Shown: positions 9,494-19,225, counted from the stretch's first letter. The stretch is 64,000 nt of DNA from Aquimarina sp. AU474 (GCF_900312815.1 NZ_OMPE01000009.1:682001-746000), one strand, 5' to 3'. Translations and numbers: made by a program. The notes: generated from the letters alone by a model not told the origin.

Positions 9494-10360
9494 CTATCCT
9501 CTTCTTTTAAAATATCCTAATAATTTTTTTACATAGCTTTCATCAACTCTACTGCTTAACGATCCTGCTCCACTTCGATTAAAACTATCTCTAAAATAAT
9601 CTACTTGCTGTTGGTAGTATTTATTATAATTAGTTCGCATTTTTTTTGATCCCGTATTTACTAATAACAATTCTCCCGTTTCTTCATCTTCCATCTGTAC
9701 CATACCTAAATTAGGGATTTCTTCTTCGTGTCTATCATAGACTCGTATACCGGTAACATCATGTTTTCCGCCAACGATCTTAAGTGTATGCTGGTAATCA
9801 TCTGCTATGAAATCTGAAAGAATAAAAACGATAGCTTTCTTTTTCATTACATTCGACAGAAATTTTAAAGCTTCAGTAATATTAGTTTTCTTGCTTTTAG
9901 GTTCAAACTCTAATAGTTCTCTAATAATTCGAAGTACATGAGATCTTCCTTTTTTAGGAGGAATGTATAATTCTATCCCATCTGTGAATAGAATTAAACC
10001 GATCTTATCATTATTTTGAGTGGCCGAAAATGCCAAAGTTGCAGCAATTTCGGTAATAATATCTTTTTTAAATTGTTGCTGCGTACCAAATAATTGTGAA
10101 CCTGATACATCAACCATAAGCATCATGGTTAACTCTCGTTCTTCTTCAAAAACTTTTATGTAGGGCTCGTTATAACGGGCGGTTACATTCCAGTCTATAT
10201 TTCGAACATCATCTCCAAATTGATACTGTCGTACTTCGCTAAAAGTCATACCTCGACCTTTGAAAGTAGAATGATATTCACCTCCAAAGATATGGTCGCT
10301 TAAGCGCCTTGTCTTAATCTCAATTTTCCGAACTTTCTTTAGTAACTCTTTAGTATCCAT
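9494..10360 (-). CDS. DUF58 domain protein (VWA-like), MoxR partner
   Basis: 288 residues, soluble, without signal or TM helix. N-terminal part contains the DUF58 signature G-x-G-x-x-F-S-E-V-R-x-Y-Q-x-G-D-D-V-R-x-I-D-W-N (about 36-60), followed by a VWA-like fold with DVSGSQ (about 88-93). DUF58 proteins nearly always accompany MoxR ATPases. This one is 84 bp downstream of moxR in the same operon and is probably a cytoplasmic adaptor between the ATPase and the membrane Bat proteins. Confidence 0.92.
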   Translation of the reverse strand: MDTKELLKKVRKIEIKTRRLSDHIFGGEYHSTFKGRGMTFSEVRQYQFGDDVRNIDWNVTARYNEPYIKVFEEERELTMMLMVDVSGSQLFGTQQQFKKDIITEIAATLAFSATQNNDKIGLILFTDGIELYIPPKKGRSHVLRIIRELLEFEPKSKKTNITEALKFLSNVMKKKAIVFILSDFIADDYQHTLKIVGGKHDVTGIRVYDRHEEEIPNLGMVQMEDEETGELLLVNTGSKKMRTNYNKYYQQQVDYFRDSFNRSGAGSLSSRVDESYVKKLLGYFKRRG

Positions 10361-10444
10361 AATTTTATTTCAGGTGTATTCACTTTGTGAATGTTGTAGA
10401 TTCTGGTTTCACATTTGGGAACCAAAACTTCAAACAGCGAACCT

Positions 10445-11446
10445 CTATGGTACTTCGATCTCGTTTACAATCTTATTGATAATATCTTCTGAAGTTACAT
10501 TTTCTGCTTCGGCTTCATAAGTAATCCCAATACGATGACGCAGTACATCATGAATTATCGCTCGTACATCTTCAGGAATAACATATCCTCTTCTTTTTAT
10601 AAACGCATAGCACTTTGCCGCAGTTGCGAGGTTGATACTACCCCTTGGTGATGCTCCAAAATTTATTAATGGTTTTAATTCTTCAAGACCGTATTTTTCA
10701 GGATATCTTGTTGCAAAGATGATATCTAGAATATACTTTTCAATTTTCTCATCCATGTACACTTCTCTAACTGCTTTCTGTGCACTTAGAATTTGCTCTA
10801 AAGAAACCACAGGATTTACTTTCTCGAAAGATCCTTTTAGGTTAGCTCGAATAATTAATTGTTCCTCGTCTAATTTTGGGTAATCAATAACCGTCTTTAA
10901 CATAAAACGGTCAACCTGAGCTTCTGGTAACGGATATGTACCTTCTTGCTCCACCGGATTTTGAGTCGCCATAACTAAAAATGGCTTATCTAATATAAAA
11001 GTTTCATCACCAATAGTTACTTGCTTCTCTTGCATAGCCTCAAGCAAGGCACTCTGTACCTTTGCCGGAGCACGGTTAATCTCATCAGCTAGTACAAAAT
11101 TGGCAAAAATTGGACCTTTCTTAATTGAAAAGTCATTTTCTTTCATATTATATATCAATGTACCTACAACATCTGCAGGCAACAAATCTGGTGTAAACTG
11201 TATACGACTAAAACTTGCATGAACCGCTTGAGACAATGTATTAATAGCTAGTGTTTTTGCTAAACCCGGAACACCTTCTAATAAAATATGTCCTTGTCCT
11301 AACAATCCAATTAGCAAACGCTCTACCATATGTTTTTGACCCACAATTACCTTATTCATCTCAAGGGTCAATAAGTCTACAAATGCAGATTCTTTTTCTA
11401 TCTTCTGATTAATTGAAGCTATATCAATAGAACTGTTTTCTTCCAT
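10445..11446 (-). CDS. moxR: MoxR-family AAA+ ATPase
   Basis: 333 residues. Walker A GVPGLAKT (58-65), Walker B with D121-E122 (VLADEINRA), sensor 1 ATQNPVEQEGTYPLPEAQVDRF (described as the Q-N-P and D-R-F parts), and the C-terminal helical lid with GASPRGS, all hallmarks of the MoxR class. It is the first gene of the nine-gene Bat operon. MoxR ATPases act as chaperones that assemble or activate VWA-containing complexes. The start at 11446 follows a 245-bp divergent intergenic region shared with the SDR gene. Confidence 0.95.
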   Translation of the reverse strand: MEENSSIDIASINQKIEKESAFVDLLTLEMNKVIVGQKHMVERLLIGLLGQGHILLEGVPGLAKTLAINTLSQAVHASFSRIQFTPDLLPADVVGTLIYNMKENDFSIKKGPIFANFVLADEINRAPAKVQSALLEAMQEKQVTIGDETFILDKPFLVMATQNPVEQEGTYPLPEAQVDRFMLKTVIDYPKLDEEQLIIRANLKGSFEKVNPVVSLEQILSAQKAVREVYMDEKIEKYILDIIFATRYPEKYGLEELKPLINFGASPRGSINLATAAKCYAFIKRRGYVIPEDVRAIIHDVLRHRIGITYEAEAENVTSEDIINKIVNEIEVP

Positions 11447-11691
11447 TTATTCTAATTTTTTTAAGGCGTGAAATTAAGATTCCTTATTAAACATTGCAAA
11501 TTGTCGAATTAATTTTCGCCTAGTTGTTAATTGTTGGTTAAATGTATGTCCCTTACACTCAATTTTTGAGGTATATTTAAATAACTTTTTTAAAATTTGG
11601 ACATAACTATTTTCATCATTTTCATGATGAGTTTATCAAAAGACGCAACACAAACATCGTTGTTGCAATTTTTATAACCATATATTCAATT

Positions 11692-12444
11692 ATGACAACA
11701 GCTTTAATTACAGGAGCCACTAGCGGAATTGGAAAATCTACCGCAATCGAATTTGCAAAACAGAGCATTAATCTTATCATTTGCGGAAGAAGACAAGATC
11801 GATTAGATGAATTACAAAATGAGCTAAGTACATCAGTGGCGGTGCATACTTTATGCTTTGATGTACGAGACAAACATGAGGTTGCAAAGAGTATCGAGAA
11901 TTTACCTTCGCCATTTAACACTATTGATATCTTAATTAATAATGCAGGAAATGCACATGGGTTAGATCCTATTCAAACAGGAAGTCTAGATGATTGGGAT
12001 GCTATGATCGATATTAATGTAAAAGGATTGTTGTACGTTTCGAAAGCGATAATCCCAAAAATGATTGCACAAAAATCGGGTCATATTATTAATATTGGAT
12101 CTATAGCCGGAAAAGAGGTATACCCAAACGGTAATGTGTATTGTGCTAGTAAACATGCAGTAGATGCCATCAACAAGGGCATGCAAATGGATCTTAATCC
12201 ATATGGTATCAAAGTTGGAGCAATCCACCCTGGATTAGTCGAGACAGAATTTAGCAATGTACGATTTAAAGGTGATGACCAAAGAGCGGGTCATGTATAT
12301 GATGGTTTTGATCCCTTAACACCAGAAAACATTGCAGATATTATAACCTTTGTGGTCACTAGGCCTTATCATGTAAATATTGCAGACCTGATTGTTTTCC
12401 CCACTGCACAAGCGAGTAGTACAATCGTTAAGAAAAGTTTATAA
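11692..12444 (+). CDS. SDR family NAD(P)-dependent oxidoreductase (YdfG-like)
   Basis: 250 residues, a classical short-chain dehydrogenase. Cofactor motif GATSGIG (8-14), an Arg pair after beta-2 (GRRQDR) that favours NADP, NNAG at about 86-89, and the catalytic triad Ser137, Tyr150 and Lys154 (YCASK). The sequence is closest in character to YdfG/serine 3-dehydrogenase-like enzymes, which act on beta-hydroxy acids, but the substrate cannot be assigned. It is divergent from moxR and probably monocistronic. Confidence 0.9.
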   Translation: MTTALITGATSGIGKSTAIEFAKQSINLIICGRRQDRLDELQNELSTSVAVHTLCFDVRDKHEVAKSIENLPSPFNTIDILINNAGNAHGLDPIQTGSLDDWDAMIDINVKGLLYVSKAIIPKMIAQKSGHIINIGSIAGKEVYPNGNVYCASKHAVDAINKGMQMDLNPYGIKVGAIHPGLVETEFSNVRFKGDDQRAGHVYDGFDPLTPENIADIITFVVTRPYHVNIADLIVFPTAQASSTIVKKSL

Positions 12445-12530
12445 TTTCTTTATTCTCATTACATTGCAGACCCAATAAAAATGGCTAAGTTTATATTGGG
12501 AAAAAAATTCAATTGCTATTTGTAAAAGGA

Positions 12531-13667
12531 ATGATTAATAAACGCCTCCTTATTAAGAACCTACTTGCCCATAATGACGAAAACAGTTTTTATGACAAGA
12601 AGCGCAAACTTAATATTGGCGAAAAAGAAGGTAAAGCCAAATTCCTGAAACATATTTGTGCATTATCGAATTCTAACCCCCAAAACAACTCATATATTGT
12701 TATTGGTGTTGAAGATGAAGACAATCAAATTATTGGTGTTGATTTTTTTGATGATAGCAAAATCCAAAATCTGGTTAACGCTTATTTGGCAAACCCTCCT
12801 TTGGTTGCATATGAAAACATCCCATTTCCTCATTTACCCAGTGACAAAGTTGTAGGGTTGGTTTCTATACGATCTCAATCTGATAAAATATGCTCACTTC
12901 GTAAAAACATATGGAAATATTATGGAGGCACAGTATTTCTTAGAGACGGTAGTATAAGCATGCCCAAGGTTTTTGATATTGAAATTAAAAACACCAATTC
13001 TGAAATTGTTAGTGCTATCGAAAGTCATGCACAAAATAACATTGAGTTAACTCTAGATGGGGTGTTTGATTTTATGAATTCAAGAAAGGACTATCACCCT
13101 TCGTATAAAGTTTTTAAAGAATACTTTGTAGTGTGTTGGGCGGGTAAAGAAAAAAGGCAAAACGGAGAGACGTATTATTCTAGAGTAGATATAGAATTAA
13201 TAAATGAGCACGTAAAATTGTTTTACTCAGAGCTGGATGAAGTAAGTATATCACTAACCGATGATCAGTTTAGAATTGTTGAATACGTTCAATTGGGACT
13301 GCATGACACCTATCAATATTATCCATTAGAAGAAGTGGTTATTACCTTTAAGGATAATGCTGGTTATGATATTGAAAGTAAACTACTTTTTGAACCTCCT
13401 CAATTTGATCGAAAAACATTATATCATCTCTATAATAGCAATAATGCACTTATCGATAAATTAAAAAATAAAATAACATTGTCTAAAAACGAAGAAAAGG
13501 ACTTATTTAATCTTCCTGCAACCTATTTGATATGTTATTTTAATGATTTTAGTGAAGCAAAAGAAAAATTAGAAGACGCAAAACCTTATTTAAAAGTATA
13601 TAATGAACCTATTTATTCACTTTATAAAGAAAGTATTCGAATACTTCGAAAAGTGAGGTACAGCTAA
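12531..13667 (+). CDS. AlbA_2/Schlafen-type putative DNA-binding domain protein
   Basis: 378 residues from the ATG at 12531, which has AAAGGA directly before it. A TTG at 12513 in the same frame would add six residues and looks less likely. The N-terminal part (about 20-145) has the E-x-K-x-x-F-L-K-x-I-x-A-L-S-N and Y-I-V-I-G-V-E-D pattern of the AlbA_2 domain found in Schlafen-like and ATP-binding regulators. The remaining 230 residues show no family I recognise. It is 26 bp upstream of the phosphoesterase gene, likely co-transcribed. Role unknown; regulation or nucleic-acid binding is inferred from the domain only. Confidence 0.7.
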   Translation: MINKRLLIKNLLAHNDENSFYDKKRKLNIGEKEGKAKFLKHICALSNSNPQNNSYIVIGVEDEDNQIIGVDFFDDSKIQNLVNAYLANPPLVAYENIPFPHLPSDKVVGLVSIRSQSDKICSLRKNIWKYYGGTVFLRDGSISMPKVFDIEIKNTNSEIVSAIESHAQNNIELTLDGVFDFMNSRKDYHPSYKVFKEYFVVCWAGKEKRQNGETYYSRVDIELINEHVKLFYSELDEVSISLTDDQFRIVEYVQLGLHDTYQYYPLEEVVITFKDNAGYDIESKLLFEPPQFDRKTLYHLYNSNNALIDKLKNKITLSKNEEKDLFNLPATYLICYFNDFSEAKEKLEDAKPYLKVYNEPIYSLYKESIRILRKVRYS

Positions 13668-13693
13668 TATAAACGATTAACCATAGCATAAGA

Positions 13694-14422
13694 ATGAGTA
13701 GAAATTTGGTCATAGGAGATATGCACGGGGGGTTAAAAGCTCTAAAGCAGTTATTTCAAAAAGCGAATGTAACTAGCGATGATACTTTAATTTTTCTTGG
13801 AGATTATGTAGACGGCTGGAGCGAGAGTGCAGAGTTAATTACGTTCTTGATTCAACTCAAAAAAACCAATAACTGTATATTTATAAGAGGTAATCATGAT
13901 GAATTATGCTATACTTGGTTAACAAAAAACACATACAACCCAGAATGGGTAAAACATGGCGGCCAAGCTACAATGGATTCTTACTCTAAGATTTCATCTC
14001 AAGAAATGAAAACTCATCTTACATTCTTTGAGAATTTAATTAATTATTATATTGATGATCAAAACCGTTTGTTTTTGCACGCTGGTTTTTCTAATCTTCA
14101 TGGCCCACATAGAGAATATTTTGAGGAAACATTTTATTGGGATCGTACCTTGTGGGAAACTGCTCTAGCTATTGATCCTAACCTCAAAAAAACGGACATT
14201 AATTACCCTAAAAGATTATTGTTATTTGATGAAATCTATATTGGGCACACTCCTGTTACTCGAATTAATCAAACTAAACCTGTAAATGCCACTTGTGTTT
14301 GGAATATAGATACTGGTGCCGCTTTTAAAGGTCCTCTTACCATATTAGATATTGATACTAAACAATTTTGGCAAAGTAATCCAGTATATACATTATATCC
14401 CAATGAAAATGGAAGGAATTAA
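13694..14422 (+). CDS. Metallophosphoesterase (calcineurin-like Ser/Thr phosphatase family)
   Basis: 242 residues. Metal-binding motifs of the calcineurin-like fold are all present: GDMHGG (8-13, D9 and H11), GDYVDG (36-41), GNHDE (66-70), a later FLHAGF and IGHTPV. This set matches bacterial PrpA/PrpE- or ApaH-like phosphatases that use a dinuclear metal site. Soluble. Substrate could be a phosphoprotein or dinucleotide; the sequence does not decide. It follows the AlbA-type gene by 26 bp and ends about 50 bp before a repeat array that precedes the kinase gene. Confidence 0.88.
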   Translation: MSRNLVIGDMHGGLKALKQLFQKANVTSDDTLIFLGDYVDGWSESAELITFLIQLKKTNNCIFIRGNHDELCYTWLTKNTYNPEWVKHGGQATMDSYSKISSQEMKTHLTFFENLINYYIDDQNRLFLHAGFSNLHGPHREYFEETFYWDRTLWETALAIDPNLKKTDINYPKRLLLFDEIYIGHTPVTRINQTKPVNATCVWNIDTGAAFKGPLTILDIDTKQFWQSNPVYTLYPNENGRN

Positions 14423-14470
14423 ATTTGCTACAGGATAAATAAGATAGTCTGTATAAAAAATCATACGATT

Positions 14471-14519
14471 TTCAATCTTTTTCTATAATCCGTCAATTCT
14501 TATAGTCCATTCATCAATT
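14471..14519 (+). promoter_or_regulatory. LytTR-type direct repeat array A (three 7-mers, 21-bp period)
   Basis: TTCAATC at 14471, GTCAATT at 14492 and ATCAATT at 14513 are spaced exactly 21 bp start to start. A TAAATTGA sequence at 14548, 35 bp after the last repeat start, is a plausible -7 element. The array lies 90 bp upstream of the kinase/LytTR regulator operon, so autoregulation is inferred. LytTR regulators bind 9-bp direct repeats with about 12 bp between them, giving the same 21-bp period. Confidence 0.7.
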
Positions 14520-14608
14520 TGTACACTCATTTTTCAAAGAGATATCGTAAATTGATAACGAAGTATTGAAGTGGCTTAATCCTGCTCAACACTAGAAATG
14601 AAGGGAGT

Positions 14609-15766
14609 ATGAAGGACACTATTCGATTTGAAGATGTTTTAATATCTTTTTCAAAATCTATTTTAGAAAAAAACAATGAAGAAGATGTTTTGTGGGAACT
14701 GGCAAAAAACTGTATCTCTAAATTAGGTTTTTTAGATTGTGTTATTTATATCGTAGATTATAACAACAAAACACTTATACAAAAAGCTGCTTATGGCCCA
14801 AAAAGCCCTAAAGAAAATAACATATATAATCCTGTAAAGATTGTTCTTGGCCAAGGAATATCTGGCAATGTTGCAGTTACTGGAGTAGCAGAAATTAACA
14901 ATGACACGTCTAAAAACCCAAATTACATTATCGATGACCAACATCGATTGTCTGAAATTACCGTACCCATACTCATCGAAGATATGGTATACGGAATTAT
15001 AGATTGTGAACACCCCAGTAAGAACTTTTTTACTCAGCAACATTTAACAATGCTGTCGGCTATTGCATCGTTCTGCTCCATAAAAATTAATAGTATTAGA
15101 GCAGACAAAAAATTACTCAAAGAGCAACAAGTCAGTTTTAAGATTAAACAAGAATTGATTGAGCTAAAACTAAAAGCTTTTCATTCTCAAATGAATCCTC
15201 ATTTTGTTTTTAATACCTTAAACGCAATCCAATATTTTATTACTTCAGATCATAAAAAGCATGCCTTAGATTATCTTTCTACATTTAGTAAGTTAATTCG
15301 ATTTTATTTAAAATACATTGAAAAAGAAACGGTGCATCTCGTTGATGAAATTGATATGCTTCATGGATACTTAAAATGTCAAAAATTGAGGTATGAAGAA
15401 CAATTTGATTATCATATTGCTTCAGGATATCAATCTCAAAATACCGAGGTTATTATCCCTTCTTTTATCTTGCAAACATTATTAGAAAACATAATAGAAC
15501 GAGCCATTTATAGTCAAAAGAAAAACTATATGCTTAAATTAGATTTTACGATCAAAAAGGATAATGTACTTGTAGATATTTCTTATACTTCTGATCATGT
15601 CGTGGCCAAAACAAGGGCTTCTCCTCATTACAGAAAACAATTCTTAAAATGGAAGGATCAAGTACGGCTATTTAATACATTAACCGATACAAATAAACAA
15701 ATTACATTTTCATGTCATTCTGAGGCACAAAACGGAAATATAGCACTAAACTTACCTAAATTATAA
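14609..15766 (+). CDS. GAF-domain LytS-type histidine kinase with decayed ATPase domain
   Basis: 385 residues, cytoplasmic. A GAF sensor domain (about 18-165) is followed by a coiled linker and a His_kinase (LytS-type) domain with the phosphoacceptor motif QMNPHFVFNTLNAIQYF (H198). The expected ATP-binding half is degenerate: the N-box region reads LLENIIERAI instead of V-E-N-A-I-x-H-G, and no DNGxG or GxGLxN box follows in the last 80 residues. It may therefore be unable to autophosphorylate, and could act as a sensor or phosphorelay partner. The LytTR regulator gene begins 6 bp downstream, so the two are co-transcribed. Confidence 0.85.
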   Translation: MKDTIRFEDVLISFSKSILEKNNEEDVLWELAKNCISKLGFLDCVIYIVDYNNKTLIQKAAYGPKSPKENNIYNPVKIVLGQGISGNVAVTGVAEINNDTSKNPNYIIDDQHRLSEITVPILIEDMVYGIIDCEHPSKNFFTQQHLTMLSAIASFCSIKINSIRADKKLLKEQQVSFKIKQELIELKLKAFHSQMNPHFVFNTLNAIQYFITSDHKKHALDYLSTFSKLIRFYLKYIEKETVHLVDEIDMLHGYLKCQKLRYEEQFDYHIASGYQSQNTEVIIPSFILQTLLENIIERAIYSQKKNYMLKLDFTIKKDNVLVDISYTSDHVVAKTRASPHYRKQFLKWKDQVRLFNTLTDTNKQITFSCHSEAQNGNIALNLPKL

Positions 15767-15772
15767 CAGATT

Positions 15773-16525
15773 ATGAGTTTAAAAGCAATTATAGTAGATG
15801 ATGAAAAACACAGTAGAGAAACCTTAAAAAATCTCATTAAAGAATTTTGTACTGATGTAACGATTATCGCATCTGTAGGGTCAATAGACGAAGCCTTAAC
15901 TGCAATCAATACCACTAATCCAGATGTTATTTTTTTGGATATAGAACTACAATCAGGAACCGGATTTGATATACTAACCCAAATTAAACCTATACATTTC
16001 GAAATCATATTTATTACTGCTTTTGAACAGTATGCTATAAAAGCAGTAAAATATAGCTCTTTGGATTATTTATTAAAACCTGTAGATATTGATGAACTTA
16101 TTCGCGCGGTCGAAAAAGCAAAAAAGAAAAAGGATCAAAATATTTACAACAAACAATTAGAAACTCTAGTCCATAATTTACAACAACAACCAAAACTGCA
16201 TAAAATATGTCTCTCTACTGCAGATGGTTTTGAGTTTGTTTCTATAGAGCATATTATCTACTGTAAGGCCAATGGTTCTTACACTTCATTCTATCTAAAG
16301 AATAAAAGATCAGTACTAGTTAGCAAACATCTAAAAGAATATGAAAACCTTTTAGGCGATCAACATTTTATGCGGGTGCACAATAGTTTTTTAATCAACC
16401 TCAAAGAAGTAGAAAAATACGTAAAATCTGATGGTGGCTACATCTTAATGAGTAATAACGACACCGTAAATATTTCTAAAAGCAAAAAAGATACTTTTTT
16501 AATTGCCATGAATTATCAACAATAA
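15773..16525 (+). CDS. LytTR family response regulator
   Basis: 250 residues. Receiver domain (1-120) with the acidic pair D9-D10 (IVDDEKH), phosphoacceptor Asp56 (IFLDIELQSG), Thr (FITAFEQYA) and Lys (LLKPVD). Then a linker and a LytTR DNA-binding domain (about 145-245) with the family patterns I-x-Y-C-x-A-x-G-S-Y and F-M-R-V-H-N-S-F-L-I-N. It lies 6 bp after the decayed kinase and upstream of an intact 7TM kinase. It is the obvious candidate to bind the four 21-bp-period repeat arrays in the following 8 kb. Confidence 0.93.
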   Translation: MSLKAIIVDDEKHSRETLKNLIKEFCTDVTIIASVGSIDEALTAINTTNPDVIFLDIELQSGTGFDILTQIKPIHFEIIFITAFEQYAIKAVKYSSLDYLLKPVDIDELIRAVEKAKKKKDQNIYNKQLETLVHNLQQQPKLHKICLSTADGFEFVSIEHIIYCKANGSYTSFYLKNKRSVLVSKHLKEYENLLGDQHFMRVHNSFLINLKEVEKYVKSDGGYILMSNNDTVNISKSKKDTFLIAMNYQQ

Positions 16526-16540
16526 TAAAAATCACAAACT

Positions 16541-17119
16541 ATGAAAAATACAACTAAAATTTTGGCAAGTTTGTTTCTCGTTTTTTCATTTATTATAATC
16601 AATACCTCTTGCGAAGGTGAAGATGGTCGGGATGGAGCAATCGGTCCACAAGGAATAGATGGTAATGCCAATGTAATAGTTTCTGATTGGTTTACGCCTG
16701 ATTCAAATGCTTATGAAACTACCGTTACTTCACAAGCCTTCTTTTTTTTAGAAGTTGATATAACTGCACCAGAGATTACACAAGAAATTCTTGACAATGC
16801 AGTGGTGCTGGTCTACGCTCGTTTAAATGCATACTCAGATACTGTATGGCCAGACAATCAGGTTGGTTTAATGCCTATTACTATTATGAGCGGAGCAAAT
16901 TCTATAACTCAAATTGATACATGGGCAGCAAAGATATCATTAGGAAATATAAAAATCCATGTTACAAATCAAGAACAAGATTACACATACCAAATCGATG
17001 ACCTTGATCCTAGTAGTTTTAGATATGTAATCATTCCTCCAACCAATAAAATAAGTAAGCTTAATATCGATTTTTCTAATTATGAAAACATAAAAGAAAA
17101 GTACGCTATAAAAGATTAA
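16541..17119 (+). CDS. Lipoprotein with short collagen-like GXY stretch
   Basis: 192 residues. Signal peptide with a lipobox ending IINTSC (Cys24), then five Gly-X-Y triplets (G-R-D, G-A-I, G-P-Q, G-I-D, G-N-A) and a beta-rich domain of unknown type up to 192. Such 'GEDG...GPQG' lipoproteins are common and uncharacterised in Flavobacteria. The gene is 15 bp after the LytTR regulator and may belong to its operon, which would make it a surface component of the signalling system. No enzyme motif is visible. Confidence 0.8.
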   Translation: MKNTTKILASLFLVFSFIIINTSCEGEDGRDGAIGPQGIDGNANVIVSDWFTPDSNAYETTVTSQAFFFLEVDITAPEITQEILDNAVVLVYARLNAYSDTVWPDNQVGLMPITIMSGANSITQIDTWAAKISLGNIKIHVTNQEQDYTYQIDDLDPSSFRYVIIPPTNKISKLNIDFSNYENIKEKYAIKD

Positions 17120-17208
17120 ACTCAGGAATAAAATTTGGGATTTACATTTTTGACTCTTGACAATCAACAAAGTAATCTTATATTTATAATCTCTTTTTTA
17201 ACCCCATC

Positions 17209-19065
17209 ATGCTCAAAAAAATAGTACATCTAATTTGTGTGTTTTTTCTGCTCTGTATATCGCATTATGATGGATATGGCCAACAGGAATTAAATAGGCA
17301 TGGGGTCGAACTCCCTTTTACAATTTACAAAACAACTAATGATAAACTCTCTATTGGAGATGTCATAAAATCTGATTCATTATTTAAGCCTATTAATTTA
17401 CTACCTAAAAAAACTCATCCTAACGAAATTTTTTGGATAAGAATTGACCTAGCTCAACACGTAAATACATTAAAAAAAGACAGCATTTGGTATCTACGAT
17501 CTCATCATTATAATTATGCATCTACGTTTTATCCACAAAATTTTGGGTTAATAGAAAAGAAGTTTGGCAGATTTGACAATTTAACAAAAAACAAATCTAT
17601 TATATACGCTCCTGGACTTCCCTTTACTTATAATTCACTTATAGAAAATCGGTTTATATATCTTAAGTTAAAACATGTTATAAGTATCGAACCTACCAGT
17701 ATTTTTAAGTTCTATTATGTTTCTCAAGTAGTCGAACAGTTAAAGGAGGATTACTACAGTTGGAAAAACATTAAAACTTTAATCCCAAAATATCTTTTTG
17801 CTGGAGTCTGTTTGATTGCATTTTTACTCACTTTTGCATTTTTTATTACGTCTAGAAAAAAAGAATTCCTATTCTATTCGTTATACGTTTTTTGGTTGTT
17901 CGTGTATTTAAATGGTGATGTATTTAGAACTAATAATCTCTTTTTTGGAGGTTTTAATATAACAAGTCATTGGTTTCAACAAATTGCACAAGTACTAATC
18001 AACCTATTTTATGTGCTTTTTGTATGTCATTACCTAATTACCAAAAAAGAATACCCCAAACTTCATCGAGTTTTACGAATTATCATTTATTTCTTGATCA
18101 TTATTATAATTCTAGATATCTCTTTTTTCTATTTTGAATATTTCATTGGGCATATTCGAATTATGAATATCCAACGTATTGTAATGACACTTTTTGGAAC
18201 CGGCGGAATGATTTATTTATTGCTCCGTGCAAAAAATCGTTTGGCTTATTTTATTGTTTGCGGATCCTTTTTATTTATGATTGGCGCCTTAGCCTTACTC
18301 TTTCTAAAAAACCCTACATATATGATCATGGGAGCCTCTTTAGAAATTACAATTTTTGCTTTAGGATTAGCCTGTAAAATTCATCAAGAGCACAAAGAAA
18401 AACTATACTTTCAGAAAGAATCATTTATTAATAACAATAAAGCCTTAAGAGCACAGATAAATCCACACTTTATTTTTAATTCATTAGGTTCTATACAACA
18501 TCTAATCCTGTCTGATAAAAAAGAATCTGCCATACAATACTTAAATAAGTTTAGTTCCCTAACCAGAAACCTATTAGAAAGTTCTATTGAAACTACCGTT
18601 GTATTGTCTGATGAAATAAAATTGCTCAAAAAATATATTGAATTAGAAACTCTTCGTTTTGACAATAGTTTTAATTACAATATTATCATTGCTAAAGATA
18701 TAGATCCAGATGCCGCAGAAATCCCGATGCTTATTGTACAACCATTTGTAGAAAATGCCATTATATATGGTCTATTACATAAAAAAGGAGATAACAAACA
18801 ACTAACCATTACCTTTAGTAAAGGAGACACATATATTATATGTGAAGTAGAAGACAATGGTATCGGTAGAACCGCTTCTAGAAAAATACAATCAACCTAT
18901 AAAAATGATCAAAAATCTAGAGGTATTGAAGTAACCCAAAAACGACTGCAACTTCTTAATCCAGTAGAAGAAAAAAACATCTGTATTATTGATAAAATTG
19001 ATTATTTGGGACAGCCATCTGGTACTAAAATCGTGATCAAAATTCCTACTGATGTAATGTTTTAA
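17209..19065 (+). CDS. 7TMR-DISM sensor histidine kinase (LytS type)
   Basis: 618 residues. Signal peptide (1-25), an extracellular beta-sandwich sensor domain of the 7TMR-DISM extracellular 2 type (about 35-170), about seven TM helices (190-395), then a cytoplasmic His_kinase domain with QINPHFIFNSLGSIQHL (phosphoacceptor H420) and a complete HATPase: N-box VENAIIYG and G-box EDNGIGRTAS. The extracellular fold is carbohydrate-binding-like in related proteins. It is complete, unlike the kinase at 14609, and is the likely phosphate donor to the LytTR regulator encoded upstream. Confidence 0.92.
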   Translation: MLKKIVHLICVFFLLCISHYDGYGQQELNRHGVELPFTIYKTTNDKLSIGDVIKSDSLFKPINLLPKKTHPNEIFWIRIDLAQHVNTLKKDSIWYLRSHHYNYASTFYPQNFGLIEKKFGRFDNLTKNKSIIYAPGLPFTYNSLIENRFIYLKLKHVISIEPTSIFKFYYVSQVVEQLKEDYYSWKNIKTLIPKYLFAGVCLIAFLLTFAFFITSRKKEFLFYSLYVFWLFVYLNGDVFRTNNLFFGGFNITSHWFQQIAQVLINLFYVLFVCHYLITKKEYPKLHRVLRIIIYFLIIIIILDISFFYFEYFIGHIRIMNIQRIVMTLFGTGGMIYLLLRAKNRLAYFIVCGSFLFMIGALALLFLKNPTYMIMGASLEITIFALGLACKIHQEHKEKLYFQKESFINNNKALRAQINPHFIFNSLGSIQHLILSDKKESAIQYLNKFSSLTRNLLESSIETTVVLSDEIKLLKKYIELETLRFDNSFNYNIIIAKDIDPDAAEIPMLIVQPFVENAIIYGLLHKKGDNKQLTITFSKGDTYIICEVEDNGIGRTASRKIQSTYKNDQKSRGIEVTQKRLQLLNPVEEKNICIIDKIDYLGQPSGTKIVIKIPTDVMF

Positions 19066-19085
19066 TCCTCCCTGCAATATTACAA

Positions 19086-19134
19086 ATCAATCGAAATTTC
19101 CCTTTCATCAATTGAGAATAAGGTTCCGTCAATT
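19086..19134 (+). promoter_or_regulatory. LytTR-type direct repeat array B upstream of the cellulase
   Basis: ATCAATC at 19086, ATCAATT at 19107 and GTCAATT at 19128 are spaced exactly 21 bp. A TATATATT element begins at 19161, 33 bp after the last repeat start, and the GH9 start codon is at 19226. Same design as the arrays at 14471, 22681 and 23162. Confidence 0.7.
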
Positions 19135-19225
19135 CATCTTCATCTAATAAAGTTTTAGAGTATATATTAATGAATTATCTAAGAATCGCTTTGGCCCACT
19201 TCTGCATTAAAATACGTAAAATACC

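Noticed and set aside
12513..12530. TTG start six codons upstream for the AlbA-type gene
   Set aside because: The ATG at 12531 has an AAAGGA directly before it and gives a normal N-terminus; the TTG extension adds no family-like sequence.
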